Positions 1-5,008 of a DNA stretch of 6,361 nucleotides are shown piece after piece. This DNA comes from JALQXV01 sp964540445 (GTDB lineage Bacteria > Patescibacteriota > Saccharimonadia > Saccharimonadales > 2-12-FULL-41-12): contig CAZIMF010000052.1 of NCBI GenBank assembly GCA_964540445.1, forward strand, positions 1 to 6,361, read 5' to 3'. Both the position numbers and the translations under genes were made by a program. Numbering within the stretch: the first letter of the stretch is position 1; each line of letters starts with the position of its first letter. The notes beneath the pieces were generated by a model. It ran no database searches. It had not been told where the DNA came from and saw only the letters and a program-made list of their open reading frames with translations.

Positions 1-496
1 CCACACCATTATGGAGCCCGTAGTTTTTGTTCCTTCCAGTATGGAACTTGATGACTTGATTGAACGGATGCGTGACGAGTCAATTGAGGCAGTTATTGCA
101 ATTGATGAGTATGGCGGGGTTGATGGGATGGTTACTCTTGAAGACCTGATTGAAGAACTAGTCGGTGAAGTAAAAGATGAGCATGATGAAAGCGGTATTG
201 CCATCAAAAAACTTAAAAATAACACCTGGTCAGTTTCGGGCTTGTTACGTACCGATGAGGTAGGGCAGGTAATCGGATTATTTTTGCCTGAAGACGATGA
301 GTTTGAAACTATTGGAGGCTTAGTACTCGACCTGCTTGAGGGCGTGCCAAAAGTAGGAAACACGGTAACGGTCAATGCGCTGGGGCATGCCGGAACGCCA
401 TATCGGATTCAGTTAACAGTTCAAAAAATGGATGGTCGGCGGATTGATCGACTGGAACTGGTTGCAACCCAACTGCAGGGCGAGGATGACTCATGA
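1..496 (+). CDS. CNNM/CorC family protein, C-terminal half (CBS2 + CorC_HlyC domain), 5' truncated
   Basis: The reading frame is open from base 2 to a TGA at 494-496, so the gene enters from the left; the ATG at 11 is internal. The visible 164 residues begin in the second CBS domain, with the family signature IDEYGGVDGMVTLEDLIEEL followed by VGEV. A CorC_HlyC transporter-associated domain follows, with LPEDDEFETIGGLV, the GVPKVGNTV strand and MDGRRIDRLEL near the end. In full-length relatives these follow an N-terminal CNNM (DUF21) membrane domain that moves Mg2+ with Na+ exchange; CBS domains bind ATP-Mg and gate transport. That N-terminal part lies outside the window, so its presence is inferred. 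The stop overlaps the ATG of the next CNNM gene as ATGA, which indicates one operon. Older databases call such proteins 'hemolysin', which is probably misleading. Confidence 0.93.
   Translation, partial: HTIMEPVVFVPSSMELDDLIERMRDESIEAVIAIDEYGGVDGMVTLEDLIEELVGEVKDEHDESGIAIKKLKNNTWSVSGLLRTDEVGQVIGLFLPEDDEFETIGGLVLDLLEGVPKVGNTVTVNALGHAGTPYRIQLTVQKMDGRRIDRLELVATQLQGEDDS
482..486 (+). promoter_or_regulatory. Shine-Dalgarno for the second CNNM gene
   Basis: GAGGA lies 6 nt before the ATG at 493, inside the last codons of the upstream gene. It fixes that start and shows that this organism uses Shine-Dalgarno initiation inside operons. This contrasts with the transcript-leading genes later in the window, which lack such a site. 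Confidence 0.75.
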
Positions 497-1521
497 GTAT
501 TGAAGTTGGCTTGTTTGTTGCGTGGTTACTCTTGCTTGGCAATGCTTTTTTTGTTGGAGCTGAGTTTAGCCTGGTGTCAGTACGACGGAGCGCTATTGAA
601 CCATTGGCAGCCGAAGGATCTAAGCCGGCTTTAATAACGTTGCGGGCACTCGAAAATCTCTCATTTTTGATGGCGGGTGCGCAACTTGGTATTACGTTGT
701 GCTCGTTGGCCTTGGGTGCTGTAGCCGAGCCAGTTATTGCACGTATTTTAGACACACCGCTACATAGTTTAGGAATAGCAGACGACTTACTGCATCCGAT
801 ATCATTTGTAATCGCCTTGTTCATTACTGTATTTCTGCATGTGGTAATTGGTGAGATGGTACCTAAAAATATTGCCCTGGCGCGACCAGAACGGTCGGCT
901 TTGGCCCTAACCCCATTACTGGTGTCGGTGACCACTATCTTAAAGCCGGTGGTGCACGGGCTTAATGCGGTAGCCAGTGGTGTGTTACAGCTGGTTAACG
1001 TTAGCCCGCAGACCGAAGTTGCCAGCACCTATACTCGCGACGAAATGGCTGACTTAGTAAAAGAGTCACGTAAAAGTGGCTATTTAAGCGAAGACAATGA
1101 ACAATTGCTTAGCGGGGCACTGACGTTTGATGCCCAGACGGTGCGCGATATTGCCGTCCCCCTCGAAGAGGTGATTGCAGTAGATCGAACATTCACTCCG
1201 GCGAAAATTGAAGAATTATCGGTGGCTACCGGCTTCTCTCGCTTTCCAATTACCGGCAAAAAGAATAAGTTGATTGGCTACGTGCACCTAAAGGACAGTA
1301 TTAAGGTTGATGATGTGTTGCGTCACGAACCACTCTCCACTCGAAATATACGTGAACTTCTGACAGTACATCATAACCAATCGATCCGAATGACACTTAA
1401 AACAATGCAGCGCAGCGGTGCTCACCTAGCTGCCGTAACCAGCGGGAAAAAAGTAATCGGGCTGGTTACTCTGGAGGATGTTCTGGAAGAATTAGTGGGC
1501 GAAATGAGCAGTCTTGACTAG
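493..1521 (+). CDS. CNNM (DUF21) domain protein with CBS pair, short form lacking CorC_HlyC
   Basis: A 342-residue integral membrane protein of the CNNM/CorC family, a probable Mg2+ or other divalent-cation transporter or regulator. The N-terminal DUF21 domain spans about residues 1-190. It has a first helix (4-25) running into the family motif GNAFFVGAEFSLVSVRRS, further hydrophobic segments near 56-80, 103-120 and 135-157, and the conserved GEMVPKNIALARPE at 120-133. A helical linker (TRDEMADLVKESRKSGYLSE) leads into two CBS domains, about 218-272 and 282-338, the second ending GLVTLEDVLEELVGE. The protein stops five residues later, exactly where the CorC_HlyC domain begins in its neighbour. 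The frame and stop are clean, so this reads as a natural short form, not a truncation. The ATGA overlap with the upstream paralogue implies coupled translation, and the two may form a heteromeric transporter (inference). Confidence 0.93.
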   Translation: MSIEVGLFVAWLLLLGNAFFVGAEFSLVSVRRSAIEPLAAEGSKPALITLRALENLSFLMAGAQLGITLCSLALGAVAEPVIARILDTPLHSLGIADDLLHPISFVIALFITVFLHVVIGEMVPKNIALARPERSALALTPLLVSVTTILKPVVHGLNAVASGVLQLVNVSPQTEVASTYTRDEMADLVKESRKSGYLSEDNEQLLSGALTFDAQTVRDIAVPLEEVIAVDRTFTPAKIEELSVATGFSRFPITGKKNKLIGYVHLKDSIKVDDVLRHEPLSTRNIRELLTVHHNQSIRMTLKTMQRSGAHLAAVTSGKKVIGLVTLEDVLEELVGEMSSLD

Positions 1522-2090
1522 CTTTTGTATAAGCAAATAGTGGTTCGAGTGCTCTTAGCGCTGCTTTTATCTTTTTTGCAGGTTAACTCGATTTTGGGCA
1601 ACAGTGAGCGACCGGATTTATTCTCAGGCTTAGAATTTGAACTTGGCTTCGAGTCATTCTTTATAGCTTCAGTCTGAGCAGGGGGTGGAGTATCTACTGA
1701 TGCCTGAACAGGAGCAGTACCACTTTCTGAAGCCGGGGTTGGTGCTACTGTTTCGTCGGCTTTTTGAGTTTCAGCTTGTTGGACAGAGGTGATTTCTGGC
1801 ACAGACGATTGGATAATGTCCACCGCCGAAACTGTCTGCTTGGTATTCTCAAAGCCGTACGTACTCGGAACAACATTCGGTTGGGTTGCAACAAAAACAG
1901 TGCTGCAGAGTAAGCCAATAAACACGCAGGTTGACACGACATACTTTCGTTCTCCAAACTCAAACATAAATTTTTCAAAGATACTGGGTTTAAGAATATT
2001 GAATACCGCAATAACTACTATGAGGCCAATCAGCCATAGGCTAATACTGTGTACCATATCTTGAAGTTCAATGACCACGTGTGGATCCAT
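1518..2090 (-). CDS. Unrecognised two-helix membrane protein with long Pro/Ser/Thr-rich tail
   Basis: 190 residues; I do not recognise the family. Two hydrophobic segments are visible, about 17-33 (LWLIGLIVVIAVFNIL) and 50-68 (YVVSTCVFIGLLCSTVFVA), joined by a short basic loop (KPSIFEKFMFEFGERK). The positive-inside rule would put that loop in the cytoplasm and both ends outside. From residue 70 the chain is low-complexity, rich in Pro, Ser, Thr, Ala and Gln (about 95-160), then Lys/Ser-rich with two cysteines (171 and 186). This suggests a disordered extracellular or wall-spanning tail, but no sortase motif or known domain is seen. The ATG at 2090 is preceded by GAGGA about 13 nt upstream, a loose Shine-Dalgarno spacing; an ATG at residue 12 is an alternative but leaves less before the first helix. 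The gene lies downstream of the PLD gene on the same strand and has its own promoter candidate. Confidence 0.72.
   Translation of the reverse strand: MDPHVVIELQDMVHSISLWLIGLIVVIAVFNILKPSIFEKFMFEFGERKYVVSTCVFIGLLCSTVFVATQPNVVPSTYGFENTKQTVSAVDIIQSSVPEITSVQQAETQKADETVAPTPASESGTAPVQASVDTPPPAQTEAIKNDSKPSSNSKPENKSGRSLLPKIELTCKKDKSSAKSTRTTICLYKS
1548..1577 (+). terminator. Possible weak intrinsic terminator after the CNNM operon
   Basis: A 6-bp stem (AGTGCT/AGCGCT with one G-U pair) and a 3-nt CTT loop are followed by GC, TTTT, ATC and TTTTTT, 27 nt past the CNNM stop. The T-tract is interrupted and the stem is short. It also lies within the 3' end of the opposite-strand gene, so chance is a real alternative. 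Confidence 0.3.
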
Positions 2091-2158
2091 AGTAAGTTAT
2101 TGGTCCTCGTTAAGAATTGACGCCGAATCGCTGTAACGCGACTAGTATGTAAAACTCT

Positions 2159-2188
2159 ATTAAAGCAGGATTACCTATCTTTTGGCAA
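2159..2188 (-). promoter_or_regulatory. Candidate sigma70-type promoter for the 190-aa membrane protein
   Basis: On the minus strand TTGCCA (2188-2183, 5 of 6 to TTGACA) is separated by 18 nt from TTTAAT (2164-2159, 5 of 6 to TATAAT but missing the conserved second A). It would give a leader of roughly 60 nt. It lies in the 123-nt gap after the PLD gene, where I see no clear terminator, so read-through from PLD is also possible. Confidence 0.45.
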
Positions 2189-2213
2189 ATCATAAGCGTA
2201 ATTGCGCGAGTGT

Positions 2214-3305
2214 CTATACTTGCCGATCAAGAGCAGCAAGGGCGTACGTCGCAAAGACCGGATCACTACTTGTAAGTGCAATCTCTGCCGTGCCGAACCG
2301 AACTCCGGCTCGCACATAATTATGGCTACCAACAATACAGGCTTTCTCTGAAACGAGTAATTTAGCGTGCATATAGTTTCGTCTTTTAGAAAGTTCATTT
2401 TTGAATAACGCGGGCTGATATTTACGTTGCTCTATATATTTAACGGCGTAGTGCAACCAACTTAACGGAAACGAGTGTTTACTCGGATGGTTATAAATAA
2501 GTCGTACATCCACGCCCCGTTTAATAGCTTGCGAAAGTTTTTTGGCAGTCACATCGTTTGGAAAGTACTGGCAGGTCATTACGATGTATTCCTGCGCATC
2601 ATCAATCAGCTGGAGCGCATGCCTAAAGATTAATGACTGATTTTTTACCCCCGCATCAATCAGTAATTGTGTCTGTTTATCTACGGGCATAGCTGTATCG
2701 GTATTTTTTAGAACTCTACGCACATTGTTTTTCTCGTGCACGTTAGCGGCAAATTCAATTAACCAATCGGCAACGTTGTTGTCTTGCCACTGCACCATAA
2801 TATCGCTCCGGTCTGCCTCTTTAAGATTGCATCCTCCGGTGTACACTTCGTTATTAATCACGGCAAACTTAATATGCGATCGGTTGGCAAACGGATTGCT
2901 GAATAGTCGTCTCGGGGGATTTGTAACCGTATATTCCCCGCCGCAGGCTGCTAGTTTTTCGAGCGCTGCACGTTTACGCGCATACAGTGGCAAGGCGAGG
3001 ATATCAATTTTTTTGCCATACAGTAACGGCCCAGGAATCCTTCCTTTAACCAAGGTAAACGAGATAGCATCAACAATACAGCGAACTGCGACACCGCGCT
3101 GGGCAGCTGCACACAAGGCTTCCATTACCTGATTAATATGGATTTCCGAAGGCTCAAATGCCAGGGTAGCAATCGCAATTCGGTCGCCTGACTTCGTCTG
3201 TTTAATGTGCTCAATCAAGCGAGCGTAATATTCAAGACGAGTATAAAAATTAAATTTCTTAGCAGCAGTATGTTGAGAATCGGACACCCTAGAAGTATAT
3301 AGCAA
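2214..3305 (-). CDS. Phospholipase D / cardiolipin synthase-like protein with two variant HKD motifs
   Basis: 363 residues from a TTG start (or 357 from a GTG at 3287). Two PLD repeats are visible. The first HKD-type motif is H144-x-K146-x4-N151 followed by GGCNL (157-161); the second is H313-x-K315-x4-E320 followed by GSHNY (326-330). The catalytic His and Lys of both are intact, while the usual Asp is Asn in one and Glu in the other. The segment CQYFPND...AIKRGVDVRLIYN (245-272) matches the strand and helix before motif 2 in cardiolipin synthases, and FGTAEIALTSSDP (337-349) resembles the conserved tail. Likely chemistry is phosphatidyl transfer or phosphodiester hydrolysis; members also include nucleases, so the substrate is uncertain. 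No signal peptide or membrane helix is seen, unlike long-form Cls. The start is ambiguous: there is no Shine-Dalgarno before either codon, but a TATACT hexamer ending 6 nt before the GTG favours the GTG. Confidence 0.88.
   Translation of the reverse strand: MLYTSRVSDSQHTAAKKFNFYTRLEYYARLIEHIKQTKSGDRIAIATLAFEPSEIHINQVMEALCAAAQRGVAVRCIVDAISFTLVKGRIPGPLLYGKKIDILALPLYARKRAALEKLAACGGEYTVTNPPRRLFSNPFANRSHIKFAVINNEVYTGGCNLKEADRSDIMVQWQDNNVADWLIEFAANVHEKNNVRRVLKNTDTAMPVDKQTQLLIDAGVKNQSLIFRHALQLIDDAQEYIVMTCQYFPNDVTAKKLSQAIKRGVDVRLIYNHPSKHSFPLSWLHYAVKYIEQRKYQPALFKNELSKRRNYMHAKLLVSEKACIVGSHNYVRAGVRFGTAEIALTSSDPVFATYALAALDRQV
3294..3299 (-). promoter_or_regulatory. Candidate -10 element for a leaderless PLD transcript
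   Basis: TATACT on the minus strand (5 of 6 to TATAAT) is followed by exactly 6 nt and then the in-frame GTG at 3287-3285. Transcription would therefore begin at or next to the G of GTG. No convincing -35 is seen. If real, the TTG at 3305 would lie upstream of the transcript and could not be the start. Confidence 0.45.
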
Positions 3306-3446
3306 AGATAAAAATGGTAGCAGCGCCTTTGACGAATTGGAACAATATAAAAGCAGAACTGATAACTATGTGGGAAGTAGTGCGCAACACTAATGGTTTG
3401 GTTACTGTTAGTAGCTAGTATAGTAGGTTATAACAGTAAAAAGTGC
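3306..3446. other. Intergenic gap, no gene seen
   Basis: These 141 bases separate the six-helix protein gene from the PLD gene. They hold no ORF worth calling and no T-tailed hairpin on either strand. A weak imperfect inverted repeat (ACTAATGG with CTGTTAGT, two G-U pairs) is present but has no evident role. PLD expression probably starts from the -10 candidate at the gap's right-hand neighbour, 3294-3299. Confidence 0.5.
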
Positions 3447-3992
3447 CTACCTTAAATAAGCGGCACATAGAATAATAAGCTGGAAAGCAACAATATAAGA
3501 GGACTGGAATAGCAGGTAATGCGGTCTAGTTCTTTTTACAAACCAAAATAGAAGCAGAGCAATAACCATCCAAGTTAAGCAAATAGCTCCTAATACTTTA
3601 GCTAGAGGCGTAATGTTGTGAGCAAACAGTATTAGCGCACTCAAAGGCAAGTAAAGATATGCCATCGTGTAAGCAGCAAAATAGTGGACTTTGTGACTCC
3701 AGCCCTCGGTATCAGCCACTAAGCCTGCAATACATTGACAGACGATAGTAAGGGTTAATAATGGGATAAATGCACTGGACAGGTCTAATTGAGGCGAAAA
3801 CCACTTCACTAACCAGTAGTAAAACAGCAGACCAAGCACTACTAGTACTAACGCAAATAACTTTGATGCTGTTTTGTTGCTAGCTGCATGTAGGCTTAAT
3901 GACATCGCTCTTGTCCCACGCCATTTGCTCACTAAATAGGCACCGCCAATCCAGCTAAATAAAACAAGTGCGAGACCAAGATATTGAAGCAT
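3447..3992 (-). CDS. Unrecognised six-helix integral membrane protein
   Basis: 181 residues dominated by six hydrophobic segments, about 4-22, 44-62, 74-92, 104-123, 130-150 and 159-179. The first loop (SKWRGTRAMSLSLHAASNK, 22-40) is basic. The loop before helix 4 (DTEGWSHKVHYFAAY, 94-108) carries two histidines, H100 and H103. The layout is reminiscent of small membrane families such as DUF998 or Frag1/DRAM, but I cannot name a family with confidence. The ATG at 3992 has no Shine-Dalgarno. It lies 6 nt after TATAGT with a TGn extension, supporting this start on a leaderless mRNA. The gene directly follows the tRNA terminator, so it appears to be transcribed on its own. TAG stop at 3447-3449. 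Confidence 0.8.
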   Translation of the reverse strand: MLQYLGLALVLFSWIGGAYLVSKWRGTRAMSLSLHAASNKTASKLFALVLVVLGLLFYYWLVKWFSPQLDLSSAFIPLLTLTIVCQCIAGLVADTEGWSHKVHYFAAYTMAYLYLPLSALILFAHNITPLAKVLGAICLTWMVIALLLFWFVKRTRPHYLLFQSSYIVAFQLIILCAAYLR

Positions 3993-3998
3993 GAGCTA

Positions 3999-4007
3999 AC
4001 TATAACA
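3999..4007 (-). promoter_or_regulatory. Extended -10 promoter, leaderless for the six-helix protein
   Basis: On the minus strand TG-T-TATAGT forms an extended -10 (5 of 6 to TATAAT plus the TGn element). It is followed by exactly 6 nt (TAGCTC) and then the ATG at 3992, placing the expected +1 on the A of ATG. The region upstream is the tRNA terminator, so a good -35 is absent, as is common for extended -10 promoters. Confidence 0.55.
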
Positions 4008-4032
4008 AAAAAGGACGGTTCAAAACCGTCCT
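4007..4032 (-). terminator. Intrinsic terminator of the tRNA gene
   Basis: On the minus strand a 9-bp stem (AGGACGGTT with AACCGTCCT, positions 4032-4024 and 4020-4012) with a 3-nt loop is followed at once by six T (the last stem pair uses the first of them). It begins 15 nt after the CCA end of the tRNA. On the plus strand the hairpin has no T-tract, so it is directional. Its T-run abuts the TG of the next gene's extended -10. Confidence 0.85.
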
Positions 4033-4047
4033 AGTGTGGGTTCGTAA

Positions 4048-4124
4048 TGGTAGCAGCGACTGGGTTTGAACCAGTGACCTCAGGCTTATGAGTCCTGCGC
4101 TCTAACCAACTGAGCTACGCTGCC
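4048..4124 (-). tRNA. tRNA-Met (CAT anticodon), probably elongator, CCA encoded
   Basis: A 77-nt cloverleaf reads on the minus strand. The acceptor GGCAGCG pairs with CGCTGCT (G1-U72 wobble). The D arm is GCTC-AGTTGGTTA-GAGC. The anticodon stem CAGGA/GCCTG has loop CTCATAA and anticodon CAT. The variable loop is AGGTC, the T arm is ACTGG-TTCAAAC-CCAGT, the discriminator is A, and CCA is encoded. It is not the initiator: position 1 is paired and the three G-C pairs at the anticodon-stem base are missing. CAT could also mark tRNA-Ile2, the TilS substrate. The acceptor resembles the Bacillus elongator Met type (G1-U72, ending GCTACCA), and pairs 4 and 5 are A-U and G-C, not the C-G pairs E. coli TilS favours. 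The anticodon stem has an A31/G39 mismatch. Confidence 0.93.
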
Positions 4125-4143
4125 ACATCGTAAAAAACGAGTT

Positions 4144-4149
4144 TAGAAT
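4144..4149 (+). promoter_or_regulatory. Possible plus-strand -10 upstream of the leader ORF
   Basis: TAGAAT (5 of 6 to TATAAT) lies 11 nt before GGAGG at 4161-4165. A start near 4156 would place the Shine-Dalgarno and ATG of the 17-codon ORF at the 5' end of the transcript. No good -35 is seen and the site is only a hexamer match. Confidence 0.25.
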
Positions 4150-4167
4150 GCACGTTTAACGGAGGTT

Positions 4168-4196
4168 AATATACCATGAATTCCGTTTTTATTAAA
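4168..4196 (-). promoter_or_regulatory. Candidate promoter for the tRNA gene
   Basis: On the minus strand TTTAAT (4196-4191) is followed after 17 nt by TATATT (4173-4168) with a TGG extension directly upstream, an extended -10. It would leave about 36 nt of 5' leader before the tRNA for RNase P. A second, weaker candidate is TTAACC (4169-4164), 18 nt, TAAACT (4145-4140), which starts closer to the tRNA. Confidence 0.45.
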
Positions 4197-4229
4197 CTAA
4201 TGCTACAATTAAAATCTAGATGGCTCTAA
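4176..4229 (+). CDS. Possible 17-codon leader peptide ORF
   Basis: ATG at 4176, ten nt after a perfect GGAGG (4161-4165), opens MNSVFIKLMLQLKSRWL and ends at TAA 4227-4229, ten nt beyond the A of the next gene's ATG (4220). It contains four Leu and one Trp but no run of one residue. Its position before an intrinsic terminator (4267-4294) looks like an attenuation leader, and the overlap would allow translational coupling to the 238-aa gene. The case rests only on the Shine-Dalgarno and placement; the spacing is slightly long. If transcription starts at the -10 at 4204-4209, this ORF would not be on the mRNA. Confidence 0.35.
   Translation: MNSVFIKLMLQLKSRWL
4201..4209 (+). promoter_or_regulatory. 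Extended -10 promoter just before the 238-aa gene
   Basis: TG-C-TACAAT is an extended -10 (5 of 6 to TATAAT with TGn). The ATG at 4220 follows 10 nt later, so the leader would be about 4 nt. No Shine-Dalgarno precedes that ATG. The -35 at 17 nt is poor (TTCCGT). Confidence 0.5.
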
Positions 4230-4936
4230 GTCTAGACACACCAATTGAATTACACGAATTAGCTCCAAGAACGACAGACGGTCGTTCTTTTTTTATAGAG
4301 CCAGATCCGTCTCCCGACCTTACTCTGTATGAACGGACTCAAACTATCCATGGATGGGAGCCAACCATTGGCTGCCCTAACTTTGAGCTGCACAATATAG
4401 AAGGAGCAGAGCATGCCACAATTGCCACCGGCCTTGATAGTGACGGCGCGACACCGGTTTGGCAAATCAGGGCCGGAACATTTCTCTTGCATGGTCAAGT
4501 GGGGGCGGAGGCATCCAGCTGGCAATTAGCTTCGTTTGATCACCAGGGACGCATGTGGCAGGAAGCAGTTGTCGACGAGGAAGGTTCGACACAGTTAACC
4601 GACTTCGTCTTAGCCTCTATTAGCAAAGTATCTCTAAACGGTATTGCAGGCAAGCTATTACAACTGCGCAGTGCGGCTCGAAGAGATTACGAGGCTTACC
4701 GCACTTACCAAGAACGGGAACATCGGGGCTCTCACAAACGGTTAACTGAGCTACTGAATGTCTACGCAAGTTCTAGATTCTCAATTTCAAGTATGGTTCC
4801 CACTAAAAATATGGTAAGTCGGAACCCAAGCAAAGCGCCACGCCAGAAAACTATTGAACAGTTACCAGAATTAGTAAAAAGAGTATTAGGCGCAGCTGAT
4901 TGCGCCGTTGATGTTCCCACTCAACGTCCAATCTAA
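4220..4936 (+). CDS. Unrecognised 238-aa protein, acidic N-terminal part and basic C-terminal part
   Basis: I do not recognise this family. No signal peptide or membrane helix is visible, so it is probably cytoplasmic. Residues 1-130 are acidic and look globular, with alternating strand-like stretches (PVWQIRAGTFLLHG, 79-92; SSWQLASFDHQGRMWQEAVV, 99-118). Residues 145-180 form a highly charged, arginine-rich predicted helix (LRSAARRDYEAYRTYQERE...). The C-terminus is basic, with a final helix near 211-224. ATG 4220 is the only reasonable start: the next in-frame ATG, GTG or TTG lies about 90 codons in. There is no Shine-Dalgarno. Codons 17-25 encode RTTDGRSFF and at the same time form a strong intrinsic terminator hairpin. 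Two TCTAGA sites (4215-4220 and 4231-4236), the first including the A of ATG, could pair with each other. The stop lies 72 nt before tilS, on the same strand. Confidence 0.78.
   Translation: MALSLDTPIELHELAPRTTDGRSFFIEPDPSPDLTLYERTQTIHGWEPTIGCPNFELHNIEGAEHATIATGLDSDGATPVWQIRAGTFLLHGQVGAEASSWQLASFDHQGRMWQEAVVDEEGSTQLTDFVLASISKVSLNGIAGKLLQLRSAARRDYEAYRTYQEREHRGSHKRLTELLNVYASSRFSISSMVPTKNMVSRNPSKAPRQKTIEQLPELVKRVLGAADCAVDVPTQRPI
4267..4294 (+). terminator. Intrinsic terminator inside the 5' coding region (possible attenuator)
   Basis: A perfect 9-bp stem, AAGAACGAC (4267-4275) with GTCGTTCTT (4281-4289), has a 5-nt loop and runs into seven uninterrupted T (4288-4294). The T-tract is present only in plus-strand transcripts. 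It lies 48 nt after the ATG at 4220 and 38 nt after the stop of the 17-codon ORF. Such a site inside a gene should reduce expression unless ribosomes keep it open, so it may act as an attenuator. It also blocks read-through from upstream. Confidence 0.7.
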
Positions 4937-4994
4937 CAAGTATAAAACCAAGCATCAGGTCGGCGTAGGTGTTTCTATTGTAGCAATGAGTGAA

Positions 4995-5000
4995 TACAAT
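4995..5000 (+). promoter_or_regulatory. Candidate -10 element for tilS
   Basis: TACAAT (5 of 6 to TATAAT) ends 8 nt before the ATG at 5009, giving a leader of about 2 nt or none. The -35 at 17 nt (TTTCTA) is weak. No Shine-Dalgarno precedes the ATG. Read-through from the 238-aa gene is also possible because no terminator separates them. Confidence 0.42.
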
Positions 5001-5008
5001 ACAGTGTA

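Noticed and set aside
372..1028. 218-codon minus-strand ORF
   Set aside because: It lies antisense to the well-supported CNNM genes and has no recognisable domain; it is a shadow ORF.
1745..2064. Overlapping ORFs on both strands (88 and 91 codons) inside the 190-aa gene
   Set aside because: They are shadows in other frames. The 190-aa frame has coherent membrane segments and a clean shared stop with its neighbour.
2171..2398. 75-codon minus-strand ORF at the end of the PLD gene
   Set aside because: It overlaps the second HKD motif region in another frame and has no features of its own.
2725..3132. 135-codon plus-strand ORF
   Set aside because: It is antisense to the PLD gene, has biased composition typical of shadow frames, and no Shine-Dalgarno or domain.
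3388..3415. Hairpin ACTAATGG/CTGTTAGT in the intergenic gap as a terminator
   Set aside because: The stem needs two G-U pairs, has a large loop and lacks a T-tract on either strand.
4048..4124. Initiator tRNA-fMet
   Set aside because: The first acceptor pair is formed (G1-U72) and the three consecutive G-C pairs at the base of the anticodon stem are missing.
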